Shown here in pieces: positions 18,180 through 27,064 of a stretch of DNA of 64,000 nt (position 1 is its first letter; each line of letters opens with the position of its first letter). Location: the NCBI GenBank assembly GCA_015231795.1, contig JADGAX010000002.1, forward strand, positions 62,001-126,000, read 5' to 3'. Below the pieces are notes generated by a model. That model did not search any database. It saw only the letters and a program-made list of their open reading frames with translations, and was not told where the DNA came from. The position numbers were made by a program, and so were the translations under genes. The DNA comes from Alphaproteobacteria bacterium. GTDB lineage: Bacteria > Pseudomonadota > Alphaproteobacteria > Rhodospirillales > WMHbin7.

Positions 18180-18305
18180 ATGAAAATCCGCAACTCGCTG
18201 AAATCGGCCAAGCTGCGCGACAAAAACTGCCGCATCGTGCGCAGGAAGGGTCGCGTTTACGTCATTAATAAGACGAATCCCCGCTATAAAGCCCGCCAGG
18301 GTTAA
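18180..18305 (+). CDS. rpmJ: Ribosomal protein bL36 (cysteine-poor form)
   Basis: The 41-residue, highly basic protein ([20 protein letters not shown], then [21 protein letters not shown]) is bL36 of the large ribosomal subunit. It is the longer variant without the zinc-binding cysteine set found in the 37-residue form. The ATG at 18180 is chosen on this match. A strong promoter precedes it and a stem-loop follows, so it is a single-gene unit. Confidence 0.95.
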   Translation: MKIRNSLKSAKLRDKNCRIVRRKGRVYVINKTNPRYKARQG

Positions 18306-18351
18306 CGGGTCCTAAGGCTCTCCACAAGAAAATATGGTTCTCTCTTCACTT

Positions 18352-18380
18352 CCGCGCCCCATTGTCGGGCGCGGCTTTGT
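18352..18380 (+). terminator. Stem-loop terminator after rpmJ
   Basis: CCGCGCCC pairs with GGGCGCGG across a seven-base loop, followed by a short T-rich tail (CTTTGT). The position fits the end of the rpmJ transcript; the weak T-tract lowers certainty. Confidence 0.55.
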
Positions 18381-18463
18381 GATTCGTTGTTTGCTGCACT
18401 CAGGCGCCGTGCGCAAGCTGCGCTCGCTTGGCTTTCGCGCCACCGGGCGCGCGGCCCCTTGGG

Positions 18464-19882
18464 CTACACCCTCGCCACCCTGAGCATGTTGGTGGTGCCT
18501 TCGGCGCCGAAGGGCACGCCCGCCACGATCACGATCTGGCCGCCGCGCTTGGCGAAATCCTGGGCGGCGACATGGGTGGCCACCTCGACCATCTCGGCCA
18601 CGCTTTTGATGTCGTTCTTCGTATGGACCATGTGGATGCCCCAGGCCAGGGCGAGCCGTCTGGCCGTGCTGGCCCTGAGGGTCAAGCCCAGGATCGGCAC
18701 GTCGGGGCGCTGGCGGGCCACGCGCAACGCCGAAAATCCCGACGAGGTGTAGGTCACGATGGCCGAAGCCTTGACCGTGTGCCCGACCTGGCGCGCCGCG
18801 CTCGCGATGGCGTCGGCCATGGTCGGCGTGGGGTCCAACTGATCCGACGAACGCAGCCGCTCGAACGAAGGGTCAGATTCAACGCTTTGAATGATTCGAT
18901 CCATGATCGACACGGCTTCCATGGGATGGTCACCCGCCGCCGTTTCCGCCGACAGCATCACGGCGTCCGCCCCGTCATAAACCGCCGTCGCCACGTCCGA
19001 GGCCTCGGCCCTTGTGGGAACGGGCGCATGCACCATCGATTCCAGCATCTGGGTCGCCACCACCACCGGCTTTCCGGCTTGGCGACAAGCCGCCACGATC
19101 TGCTTTTGCAAGATGGGCACCCGCTCGGGCGGGCATTCGACGCCCAGATCGCCCCTGGCCACCATGACGGCGTCGGCTTCCGAGATGATGGCGGCAAGTT
19201 CGCCAGGCTCGACCGCCGACGGCTTTTCCAATTTGGCCAGCACGCCAGCACGCCCCTTCACCTTCATCTTCAATTCCGTCACGTCCGACACGCGCTGAAC
19301 GAAGGAGAGGGCAATCCAATCGACGCCGATTTCAAGCCCGAATTCCAGGTCTTCAAGATCCTTGGGCGTCAGCGCCGACAAGGGCAGCACGACGCCGGGC
19401 AGATTGACGCCCTTGTGATCGGACAGTTCGCCGCCATCGATCACCCTAGTATGCGCATAATCGGCGCCGCAGCGTTCGACCAGCAGCTTCAAGCGTCCGT
19501 CGTCGAGCAGCAATTCCTCGCCGGGTTTTAAGGCGGCGAAAATCTCTGGATGCAACAATCCAACCCGCTTGTCGTCACCGGGCGTCGAATCGAGATCGAG
19601 CCGGAAGGCGGCGTCTTTCACCAACTGAACGCGCCCGCCTTTGAAACGATCAACGCGCAGCTTGGGGCCTTGCAGATCGAGCAGCACGCCGATCGGGCGA
19701 CCGCTTTCTTCTTCCAATTTGCGAATGGCCTGCAGCCTGGCTTTATGTTCGTCATGCGAGCCATGACTCATATTCAGGCGAAAGACGTCGGCCCCCGCCC
19801 TGAACAAAGCGGCGATCTTATCCGCCGTGGCGCTGGCAGGACCCAATGTGGCAATGATTTTTGCGTTGCGGCTACGGCGCAT
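18464..19882 (-). CDS. pyk: Pyruvate kinase
   Basis: The 472-residue enzyme converts phosphoenolpyruvate and ADP to pyruvate and ATP. It shows the N-terminal KIIATLGPAS, RLNMSHGSHDEH, the DLQGPKLR loop, the active-site region VMVARGDLGVE and VATQMLESM, and a C-terminal allosteric-type domain. It lies 41 bases behind the glycerate kinase gene, and the two steps belong to one route (2-phosphoglycerate through enolase to pyruvate), as in the ttuD-ttuE pair of tartrate and glycerate operons. It is likely a pathway-specific or second isozyme. Confidence 0.95.
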   Translation of the reverse strand: MRRSRNAKIIATLGPASATADKIAALFRAGADVFRLNMSHGSHDEHKARLQAIRKLEEESGRPIGVLLDLQGPKLRVDRFKGGRVQLVKDAAFRLDLDSTPGDDKRVGLLHPEIFAALKPGEELLLDDGRLKLLVERCGADYAHTRVIDGGELSDHKGVNLPGVVLPLSALTPKDLEDLEFGLEIGVDWIALSFVQRVSDVTELKMKVKGRAGVLAKLEKPSAVEPGELAAIISEADAVMVARGDLGVECPPERVPILQKQIVAACRQAGKPVVVATQMLESMVHAPVPTRAEASDVATAVYDGADAVMLSAETAAGDHPMEAVSIMDRIIQSVESDPSFERLRSSDQLDPTPTMADAIASAARQVGHTVKASAIVTYTSSGFSALRVARQRPDVPILGLTLRASTARRLALAWGIHMVHTKNDIKSVAEMVEVATHVAAQDFAKRGGQIVIVAGVPFGAEGTTNMLRVARV

Positions 19883-19923
19883 ATGACCCCCCGAGAGACG
19901 AGGCCAGCATACTGGATTGATTC

Positions 19924-21144
19924 TTAAAGCACCAGCACGAGACGTAAATCATTTAGGTTGGTTCGCGTGGGTCCGATTTCGATCAGATCGCCCAGGCCTG
20001 CAAAGAAACCGTAACTATCGTTGTCGGCCAGATGACGGCTGGCGTCCAGCCCCCGCGCTCTGGCTTTTTGCAGCGTCTCGGGTCCGATCTTTGCGCCTGC
20101 ATTGTCCTGGCTGCCGTCGATGCCATCCGTGTCGATGGACAGGGCGTGAATTTGAGCCGCCCCGTTCAGCTCCAACGCCAAGGCCAACAGATATTCGCCG
20201 TTCGGACCACCTTGTCCTTTGCCCTTCAATGTCACGGTTAGTTCGCCGCCCGACAAGATCAGCGTGCCCGGTTTCGCGGCCAGCGCCAAACCGGCATGCG
20301 CCTTGGCGATCTGGCGGGCCTCGCCGGTTACTTGATCGCCAAGATCGAGAACGGACAGTCCCAGCGCCTGTGCCTTGGCTTTCACCGCCGCCAACATGTC
20401 GGCAGGCTTCAAGATCAGTCGATAATCCGCCCTTGCCAGTTTCGGATCGCCTGGCTTTGGCGATTCGCTCCAACAGACGGGCTGTGCAATGGCGTAGCGA
20501 TCCAGAATGCGGCGCGCTTCTTCCGCCGTGCTGGGATCAGCCACCGTCGGACCCGAAGCGATGATCGCGGGATCGTCGCCCGCCACGTCGGAAACCGCCA
20601 AACTCACGATGGGGGCTGGCCAAGCGGCGACAGCCAGCCGCCCGCCCTTGATGGCCGACAGATGCTTGCGCACGCAATTGATCTCGCCGATCGCAGCGCC
20701 CGAAGCCAACAGGGCTTTGGTGACGCGCCTTTTCTCGTCCACCGACAGGCCGGGGGCGGGCAAGGCCAACAGCGCCGAGCCGCCGCCCGACATCAAGGCC
20801 AGCACCAGATCGTCTTGGCTCAAGCCTTGAACGGCGGCAAGAACGCGCTTGGCCGCAAGCTCTCCCGCCTGATCGGGAACCGGATGGGCCGCCAAGACGC
20901 AATCGATGCGCCTCAAAGGCAGGCCGTAGCCGTAGCGCGTGACCACCAGGCCGGAAAGCGGCGCATTCTTGGGCCAAGCGGCTTCGAGCGCCGCCGCCAT
21001 GGAAGCCGCCGCCTTGCCCGCCCCCACGACGACTGTGCGGCCCTTGGGCGGTTTGGGCAGGAAGGAAGGCAAGCGGGTTTGGGGATCGGCGGCTTTCAAG
21101 CCAACATCCATCAGCGCCGACAACAAGGCGCCGGGCTGCGTCAC
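19924..21144 (-). CDS. Glycerate 2-kinase (MOFRL family)
   Basis: The 406-residue enzyme phosphorylates D-glycerate to 2-phosphoglycerate. It has GAGKAAASMA, LMSGGGSALL near the middle and the C-terminal MOFRL domain with DTDGIDGSQDNAGA and LADNDSYGFF. This family was earlier called hydroxypyruvate reductase (TtuD). I take GTG at 21144, overlapping the MFS stop by four bases; the frame runs much farther upstream only as a shadow of the transporter gene. It is the third gene of the GntR-MFS-kinase-pyk unit. Confidence 0.93.
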   Translation of the reverse strand: MTQPGALLSALMDVGLKAADPQTRLPSFLPKPPKGRTVVVGAGKAAASMAAALEAAWPKNAPLSGLVVTRYGYGLPLRRIDCVLAAHPVPDQAGELAAKRVLAAVQGLSQDDLVLALMSGGGSALLALPAPGLSVDEKRRVTKALLASGAAIGEINCVRKHLSAIKGGRLAVAAWPAPIVSLAVSDVAGDDPAIIASGPTVADPSTAEEARRILDRYAIAQPVCWSESPKPGDPKLARADYRLILKPADMLAAVKAKAQALGLSVLDLGDQVTGEARQIAKAHAGLALAAKPGTLILSGGELTVTLKGKGQGGPNGEYLLALALELNGAAQIHALSIDTDGIDGSQDNAGAKIGPETLQKARARGLDASRHLADNDSYGFFAGLGDLIEIGPTRTNLNDLRLVLVL

Positions 21145-22388
21145 TTTTGCGGCTTGCAAAAAGTTTCGCGCACCATGAGCGCGCCTAACAGCGAAGCAAT
21201 CTGGCAGGCGGGCAGAACCAGGAAAGCCGACTGCCAAGCCGTCATCGAATAGATGCGCGCCCCATTCAACAAATCGCCCGTCCAACCAAGATCGAGCAAC
21301 CAGCCGGTCAGCGATTGGAAGATCGCGCCGGTGCCCATCACCGCCATGTTGACGATGCCCAGCGTAGCCCCCGCCGCCCAATTGGGATTGTGTTCGCGCG
21401 CGGTGGCGAACAGCAGAACCATGCCGCCCGCACAGATGCCGTTCAGCAGCAGCAGTGCCGACAAAAGCCACAGCGGCAACGGCAGGTAAAGCCAGATCAA
21501 GGTGATGGCCAACGACCCCAGCGACGCCGCCAGCATGGGCGGCTTGCGCCGGTGCCAGTGGTCGGACAGCCAGCCGAAGATGGGAGAGCCGATGCCCCAG
21601 CCGATCAGCATCAAGGAAACGGCGCCCGCCGCTTCGGGCCTTGCCACGTCGTAACGCGTCATCAGGTAAGGCACGCCCCACAGGCCTGCAAAGGTCAACA
21701 TGGGGGCCGCCAGCAAGGCGCCGAACAGCGAGGTCCAATAGGTTTGCGGCTCCTTCAGCGCCAGCGCCACGCCTGACCATAATTTGCTGCCTTCCTCGGG
21801 ATCGTAGCTTTGCTGGCTGGCGGTGGCCGGTCGGTCGCGCACGATCAGCGCAAAAGCCACGGCCAGCACGCCAGCGATCATGGCGGTGCCCACCAAGGTT
21901 GCGCGCCAGCCGAATTCAGCCACGGCAAGGCCCAAAGGCACCTGTCCGCCCACCGCACCTGCCATGCCCATGGCCATGGTCAGACCGGTCAGCAGCGCAA
22001 AACGCTTAGGGGGAAACCAGACGGAGGCCACTTTCAGCGCGCCTACCCAGGTGACGGCGGTGCCGATGCCCACCAAGGCACGCCCGACATAGGCCAGTTC
22101 CACCCCGCCCGCTTGGCTGAACAGGTAGCAGCCCAACCCGGCGATCAAGGCCGAAGCGGCCAGCATGCGCCTGGGGCCGATGCGGTCCAGCATCAGGCCG
22201 ATGGGAATCTGCAAGCTGGCATAGGCGTAGAAATAGAGCGAGGACAACACGCCGGTGATGGTGGCGCCGACGGCGAAATCGCGCATCAGCTCTTGCACCA
22301 TCACGCCGGGCGCGACGCGTTGGAAGAATCCATAGCAATAGAAAATGGCCGCTAGGCCCCACATGAGCCAGGGAAGGAATTGCGTCAT
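21141..22388 (-). CDS. MFS transporter (probable sugar-acid or glycerate uptake)
   Basis: The 415-residue protein has about 12 membrane segments and the MFS loop motif DRIGPRRML after the second one. It starts with LPWLMWGLAAIFYCYGFFQRVAPGV, as in anion:cation symporters of organic acids. Its place between a GntR regulator and glycerate kinase, with four-base overlaps to both, points to uptake of glycerate or a related acid. The substrate is inference. Confidence 0.88.
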   Translation of the reverse strand: MTQFLPWLMWGLAAIFYCYGFFQRVAPGVMVQELMRDFAVGATITGVLSSLYFYAYASLQIPIGLMLDRIGPRRMLAASALIAGLGCYLFSQAGGVELAYVGRALVGIGTAVTWVGALKVASVWFPPKRFALLTGLTMAMGMAGAVGGQVPLGLAVAEFGWRATLVGTAMIAGVLAVAFALIVRDRPATASQQSYDPEEGSKLWSGVALALKEPQTYWTSLFGALLAAPMLTFAGLWGVPYLMTRYDVARPEAAGAVSLMLIGWGIGSPIFGWLSDHWHRRKPPMLAASLGSLAITLIWLYLPLPLWLLSALLLLNGICAGGMVLLFATAREHNPNWAAGATLGIVNMAVMGTGAIFQSLTGWLLDLGWTGDLLNGARIYSMTAWQSAFLVLPACQIASLLGALMVRETFCKPQK

Positions 22389-23095
22389 TCTTCCATCCCG
22401 CAGGCTTTCAGCACCTGCCCCAGATGGTTGTGAATCAGCAACTGCGCCTTGGCGCCATCGCCCGCCTTGACGGCTTCCAGGATGTCGCGATGCTGGCGGG
22501 CCAGGCGTCTTGCTTCCTCGGGCGTTTCGTAGACGCCCTGGCGCAGATGCGTGACCATTTCGGCCATCACCTCGCCCACGACGGTATGGATATGATCGTA
22601 GACGGCGCTGTCAGCACCCTGCGCCAGCGCCTTGTGAAAGGTCAAATCGTCGGCCACCACGCGCTTGCGCTTGAAATCGGTCTCCATCGAGCGCACGGCG
22701 TCTTCCATGGCGAGAAGCGAGTCCGGATCTTGCCGCCTCGCCGCGCGCTGGGCCGCCCAGCCTTCCAACAGCATGCGCAACTCGACCAAGTCCTTCAGAT
22801 TCTGCGGCGAACGGCGAACCAAGCCCGCCAGGGGTGCTTCCAGTGTGCGCGCCGACGAGACAACCTTGGTGCCGCCGCCCTGGCGCGCCTCGAGATAGCC
22901 TTCGGCCTTCAGGCTTTGCAGGGCGGCCCGCACCGAAACCCGAGACACTTTCAAGGCTTCGGCCAATTGCCGCTCGCCGGGCAGCCGCTCGCCCGCCGCC
23001 AGCACGCCCTCGTCGATCAGACGGCGCAGATGGCCCGCCACCCGCTCGGACAGCAGCCCCGCATCCCGGCCTTCCTGAACCGCATAATTGGTCAT
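22385..23095 (-). CDS. GntR-family (FCD) regulator of the glycerate operon
   Basis: The 236-residue protein has a winged helix-turn-helix (about 15-80: LIDEGVLAAGERLPGERQLAEALKVSRVSVRAALQSL) and an FCD effector domain (about 95-225) with the helices RMLLEGWAAQRAARR and FHKALAQGADSAVY. FCD proteins bind small organic acids. The gene overlaps the MFS gene by four bases. Its start codon is the middle of a perfect palindrome (23087-23101), so it very likely represses its own operon until the acid is present. Confidence 0.92.
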   Translation of the reverse strand: MTNYAVQEGRDAGLLSERVAGHLRRLIDEGVLAAGERLPGERQLAEALKVSRVSVRAALQSLKAEGYLEARQGGGTKVVSSARTLEAPLAGLVRRSPQNLKDLVELRMLLEGWAAQRAARRQDPDSLLAMEDAVRSMETDFKRKRVVADDLTFHKALAQGADSAVYDHIHTVVGEVMAEMVTHLRQGVYETPEEARRLARQHRDILEAVKAGDGAKAQLLIHNHLGQVLKACGMEE

Positions 23096-23101
23096 ACCAA
23101 T
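23087..23101. promoter_or_regulatory. GntR/FadR-type operator
   Basis: The palindrome ATTGGT-CAT-ACCAAT is perfect over six-base arms with a three-base centre and contains TGGT-N3-ACCA, the known FadR-subfamily pattern. It covers the regulator's ATG. Confidence 0.75.
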
Positions 23102-23126
23102 GTTATGGCGATGATTGACGTTCGCG

Positions 23127-24020
23127 TCAACTCCCCCGAGGCAGGCTTCCCAATCTGGCGAGAAGTATACCGGCCAAGATGACCAGCCCGCCCGCCATGA
23201 CCAACAGGGTCAGGCTTTCTCCCAGCAGGGTCCAAGCCAGCAAGGCCGCCACCAGGGGCTGAAGCAGCAGAACGACCGAGCCGAAAGAAGCGGGCAGATG
23301 GGCCAGGGCATAGGCGATCAGGCTTTGCCCGCCGACATGCGACACCAGGGCAAGGGCGATCAACGCCTCCCAGCCTTTGCCGGGTTCTGGCCACAGGGCT
23401 TCTCCCGACGCAACCGCCACCAGAAGCAGGACCGGCGTGGTGATCGCACCGCTGATCGTCATGATGGCGGCGGTGGACAGGCGAGAGCGCAGCCGCCCAA
23501 CGGCGACGATGTAACCGGCATAGAAAACCGCTGTCAGTTGCGCCAGCAGATCGCCCGCCAGATGACTGCCGCCCAATTGCAGATTCTCGCCCATCAGCAA
23601 CACGGCGCCACCCAAGGCCAGACCCATCCCGGCAATGAACAGTGGGCGAACCCCTTGCTTGAACAAAACCCACCCCGCCAGCGTCACGTAAATCGGCGCG
23701 AAATTGGGAAACAAGGTGGCATTGGCGACGCTGGTCAGCAAAAGCGCCCAATGCCAGACCGCCAGATCGGCGGCAAAGCACAGGCCCGCAACCGACAAGC
23801 CCTTTATGTCGCTCGCTCTGAAGGGTGGACGCTTTTGGGCATGGCATTCCCAAGCCAACCACAGGCCCAACACAGGCAAGGACAGAAGCAAGCGGTAAAA
23901 GGCGGTGGCCGACGGCCCCAGCGGACTTAGGCGGACCAGGATGGGGGCAAAGCCGATTCCCACCGCGCCCAGCAGCAAGGCGGCCAGCGCGATCCGGTTC
24001 GCACGCTGGCTTGCGCTCAC
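23127..24020 (-). CDS. EamA/DMT-family transporter
   Basis: The 297-residue protein has ten predicted membrane segments in two repeated halves, as in drug/metabolite exporters (ALLLGAVGIGFAPILVRLSP; WHWALLLTSVANATLFPNFAPIY; FGSVVLLLQPLVAALLAWTLLGESL). I take GTG at 24020, which overlaps the ligase stop by four bases; upstream reading is out of the ligase frame. It is probably co-transcribed with the ligase and may export its product or a related metabolite, but the substrate is unknown. Confidence 0.87.
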   Translation of the reverse strand: MSASQRANRIALAALLLGAVGIGFAPILVRLSPLGPSATAFYRLLLSLPVLGLWLAWECHAQKRPPFRASDIKGLSVAGLCFAADLAVWHWALLLTSVANATLFPNFAPIYVTLAGWVLFKQGVRPLFIAGMGLALGGAVLLMGENLQLGGSHLAGDLLAQLTAVFYAGYIVAVGRLRSRLSTAAIMTISGAITTPVLLLVAVASGEALWPEPGKGWEALIALALVSHVGGQSLIAYALAHLPASFGSVVLLLQPLVAALLAWTLLGESLTLLVMAGGLVILAGILLARLGSLPRGS

Positions 24021-25474
24021 GCTTTCGCCTGTTGCGAAAACATCCGCCTGACCTCGACGCGACGCAATTTGCCATTGGCGGTTTTTGGCAGCGCCTTCAC
24101 TGCCTTGGCAGTGACCTGCCCCGCCTCTTTCGCAATATGCGCCGCCAGTTCTGGCGCGATCTGGGTCATGCTTTCGCCCGGCTCCAGAATGACCGCCAGG
24201 CACAATCTTTCGACGCCATCGCCATCCGGCGCCGAAACGGCGACGACGTCTCGCAAGGCAGGAACCGCCTTGCGCAGGCGTTGCTCCAATTGGTCGGGGG
24301 CGATCTTGACGCCGCCGATGTTCATCATCTCATCGCTGCGGCCCTGCAGGCGAAAGCGATTGTCCGCCAAGCGCTGGCCGATGTCGCCGCTTCTGAACCA
24401 GCCGTCATGGAAGGCCGAGCGCGACGCCAAATCGTCGTTCAGATATCCATAAACCAGTCCCGGCGTTTGCAGCTCGATCATGCCCAAAGCGCCCTCGGCC
24501 ACCTCTTGCCCTTCCTTGTCGACAATCCGCAATCCGATGCCCGGACATGGCGTTCCCACCCCTTGCGGATCGATCAGACAGACAGCACTTCCGACTTCAT
24601 TCGCGCCATAGCCGAACAAGATGTCGCAGCCAAGCCGTTCCAGCGTTTTCTTCCTTAGGGCCTTCGAAAAAGCGCCGCCGCAAGTGGTCAGGCGCAGGTC
24701 CGTCAGTTTGCGCAGGTCGGCAGGAAGCCGCTCCATCGTTTCGCCCAACAGCCCGGGAAGAATCCATAGATGCGTAATGTCGCCCTTGGCCAGCGCCTCG
24801 TCGGCTTTGGCGAAAATCGTTTGCCCGCCCTGGCGCAGGCAGGCCATGGCCCGACAATAGGCGGCGTTGACGGTAAAGGGATAGGCGACCAGAAGGCGGG
24901 CGTTGGATGAAATGGTCTCCAATTCCTGGACGTGGCGGATCCAGAAATCCTGCATGGCCGAGGTCATCATCATCAGCTTCGGCCTGCCCGTCGTGCCTGA
25001 CGAGCGGTTGAGGCGAAGCGGGCGGGAATCTTCGAATGGCTCTTGCGGATGATCCAGGGCCAAGGGATCGGCCAGGGTGAAAACCTGGCGCAACCAATCG
25101 CTATCGAGGCGTTGGTGACGATAACTTCCCGAAATCGTCGGTTTGTCAGGGCTTAGCGCAAACTGCGCCAGGGCCAGCAAATCAGCCAGCGATTCGCCCT
25201 CGTTCTCCTCGCTGGCCAGGAAGCTGGCCGAAACGGCGCCCAGCGTTTCGCAAGCGATCAGCAGCAGCCAATGCACATACGGGTCGGGATGCGAGACGGC
25301 GACGATCTGGCCCTTTTGCACGCCGATGCCGTGCAGGGCGTGGGAAAAACGTTTGGCATCTTGGTGGAATGAACGCCAACTGATCCGATTGGCGAAAACC
25401 TCGATGGCGAGACGGTCGGGGAATCTGTCTGCCTGGACAGCCAAACAGTCAAGACTGGTCGGCGAGATGGCCAC
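24017..25474 (-). CDS. AMP-forming ligase (acyl/aryl-CoA ligase-like)
   Basis: The 485-residue ANL enzyme shows RSSGTTGRPKLMM (adenylate loop), GYGANEVGS, GWFRSGDIGQRLADNRFRLQGRSDEMMNIGG, and the C-terminal catalytic lysine in LPKTANGKLRRVEVR. The glycine-poor loop and short N-terminal part resemble ligases of small or aromatic acids more than long-chain ones. GTG at 25474 is preferred (AGGG six bases upstream, nine bases after the previous stop); TTG at 25480 is a worse alternative. Substrate unknown. Confidence 0.85.
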   Translation of the reverse strand: MAISPTSLDCLAVQADRFPDRLAIEVFANRISWRSFHQDAKRFSHALHGIGVQKGQIVAVSHPDPYVHWLLLIACETLGAVSASFLASEENEGESLADLLALAQFALSPDKPTISGSYRHQRLDSDWLRQVFTLADPLALDHPQEPFEDSRPLRLNRSSGTTGRPKLMMMTSAMQDFWIRHVQELETISSNARLLVAYPFTVNAAYCRAMACLRQGGQTIFAKADEALAKGDITHLWILPGLLGETMERLPADLRKLTDLRLTTCGGAFSKALRKKTLERLGCDILFGYGANEVGSAVCLIDPQGVGTPCPGIGLRIVDKEGQEVAEGALGMIELQTPGLVYGYLNDDLASRSAFHDGWFRSGDIGQRLADNRFRLQGRSDEMMNIGGVKIAPDQLEQRLRKAVPALRDVVAVSAPDGDGVERLCLAVILEPGESMTQIAPELAAHIAKEAGQVTAKAVKALPKTANGKLRRVEVRRMFSQQAKA

Positions 25475-25482
25475 CGACAACC

Positions 25483-26280
25483 CTAAATCAGGAACAGCTG
25501 ATCCAGCGCCTGGGCCAGATCGTCGCCGAAAGAGGGGCCTTTGCGAATCACCGGCACCTTCTTGGGCACCAGCTTCAGATACTCGTCCTCGGGGGGCAGG
25601 CTGGTGATCAGCGCGGTAGGAATGTTGCGCGTGCTGGGCATGTTGGCCAAGCCGATGGCCAGATCGATGCCCGACAATTCCGGCATCACCGCCGAGATCA
25701 GCACCATGTCCGGCTTGGTGTGCAAGATCATCGACAGCGCTTCCAACGTGTTGGTGGCCAGGACAGTGCGATAGCCGCACTGCTGCAATTCGCGCTCGAC
25801 ATAATGGGTTGCCGTGCCGTGCAGCATGACCAGCATGATTTCGACGTTGCGCACCTGGATGTCGCCGATGTCGAAACCGATCTTGGCAGGCAGCTTGCGC
25901 ACCAGCATGGCGGGATCGGCTTCCTTTGCTTTTCCGCCCTCCATCAAATCAAGCGCAATCTCGATGAAGCGCTGAACGTCGTCGAGCGCTCGCGGCGGCA
26001 TGTATTTCGTTTCGGCGAAATAGTCTTCCATACGGTGCGCCAGGGCGATGACCGCTTTCACGTCCAAGGTTCCGCCCTGCGATTTGAAGGTGATCGCGAT
26101 GCGCCTGACCTCGCGCACCAATTCGTCCACCGGTTTTCGCCCTTGGCGCACCTCGGACAGCAGCATTTCCAACGAGCGCAATTGATCGGCGGCCTCTTCC
26201 AAGAAGGTGGCGCGCATTTCGGCCACGATCTCTTCCACCCCATTGGCGTAAACGCCTTCGCTGCCAACCTTGCCGGCCAT
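25483..26280 (-). CDS. Degenerate HPt-receiver protein
   Basis: The 265-residue protein joins an HPt-like four-helix domain (about 15-115) to a receiver fold (about 145-262). In the HPt motif the phospho-accepting histidine is Ile63 (RRIAITFKSQGGT against the usual RAAHTIKGAAGT). In the receiver the phospho-aspartate is Ser196 (DMVLISAVMPELSGIDL), while Thr226 and Lys247 are kept. It therefore cannot work as an ordinary phosphorelay step. The ATG at 26280 follows AGGA. It is the first gene before the ligase and transporter. It may act as an adaptor or scaffold. Confidence 0.75.
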   Translation of the reverse strand: MAGKVGSEGVYANGVEEIVAEMRATFLEEAADQLRSLEMLLSEVRQGRKPVDELVREVRRIAITFKSQGGTLDVKAVIALAHRMEDYFAETKYMPPRALDDVQRFIEIALDLMEGGKAKEADPAMLVRKLPAKIGFDIGDIQVRNVEIMLVMLHGTATHYVERELQQCGYRTVLATNTLEALSMILHTKPDMVLISAVMPELSGIDLAIGLANMPSTRNIPTALITSLPPEDEYLKLVPKKVPVIRKGPSFGDDLAQALDQLFLI

Positions 26281-26386
26281 CTTGTCCTCGCTTGTCGATA
26301 GCCCCGAGTGTGGGGCGGGGTGGGCCTGGGAATCAAGCCGAAACAGGTTACAGTCCGGCAACATCCCTATTCCGATCGGCTAATGA

Positions 26387-27061
26387 TCAGGGCTTTTCCT
26401 GAACCGGCGGTTTTTCTTCGGGATTATCCGCCGGTTTTTCCTCAGGCTTTTGCGGGGCTGGCGGCGCGCTCTTTTCTTCCTGGCCGGGTTCCTGCGTCTT
26501 TTCTTGCGCGCTTTGGGCGTTCTTTCGCTCTTTTTCGCTCCAAGCCTTGAAGGCGGCCTCGCCCGCCTCGCGGCCATCGCGGGTGCGGGGAATTTGGATC
26601 GTCGAGTCCGGCCCGGTCGTCACCCACAAGGCGATGACATAGACGGGTTTGGTGACCGGCTTCTTGCCCCGCTTTTCCTCGATTATTTTGTCGCTTTCGT
26701 GCTCGACCAAGCCCCAGACGGCGGCTACCGCGCCGCAGCCCAGCCAGACTTGCGACGATTCCTGCGCCTGCTTGACGGCATCTGGCACCGATGCCTTCGA
26801 AAAATCGGGCAGGGGTGAAGGCACGCGGGCCACATCGACCAGTTCCGACATTTTCTTGACGACCGTTTCGGCCTGCAGGCCCTTCGAATCGTCGCCCAGC
26901 AAAGGGGCCAAGGCCACCACCGGTCGCCCGGCTTGCGTTTGTGCCTTGGCGATCAGCGAACAGTCCGGACCCCTGGGCTTTCTAAGGCCGAGCAGCACTA
27001 CCGCCCCCACCAGCAGAATGGCGGCGGCAACGCCGATCAAAAGGATTCGCTTGCGTTCCAT
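26387..27061 (-). CDS. Membrane-anchored protein of unknown function, Pro/Glu/Lys-rich tail
   Basis: The 224-residue product has one N-terminal membrane segment (residues 6-26), a globular periplasmic part (about 30-170, with ESSQVWLGCGAVAAVWGLVE) and a repetitive charged tail (PEEKPADNPEEKPPVQEKP). I recognise no family. It begins three bases after the stop of the coiled-coil gene upstream, so the two are co-transcribed and probably work together at the membrane. Confidence 0.65.
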   Translation of the reverse strand: MERKRILLIGVAAAILLVGAVVLLGLRKPRGPDCSLIAKAQTQAGRPVVALAPLLGDDSKGLQAETVVKKMSELVDVARVPSPLPDFSKASVPDAVKQAQESSQVWLGCGAVAAVWGLVEHESDKIIEEKRGKKPVTKPVYVIALWVTTGPDSTIQIPRTRDGREAGEAAFKAWSEKERKNAQSAQEKTQEPGQEEKSAPPAPQKPEEKPADNPEEKPPVQEKP

Positions 27062-27064
27062 GGG

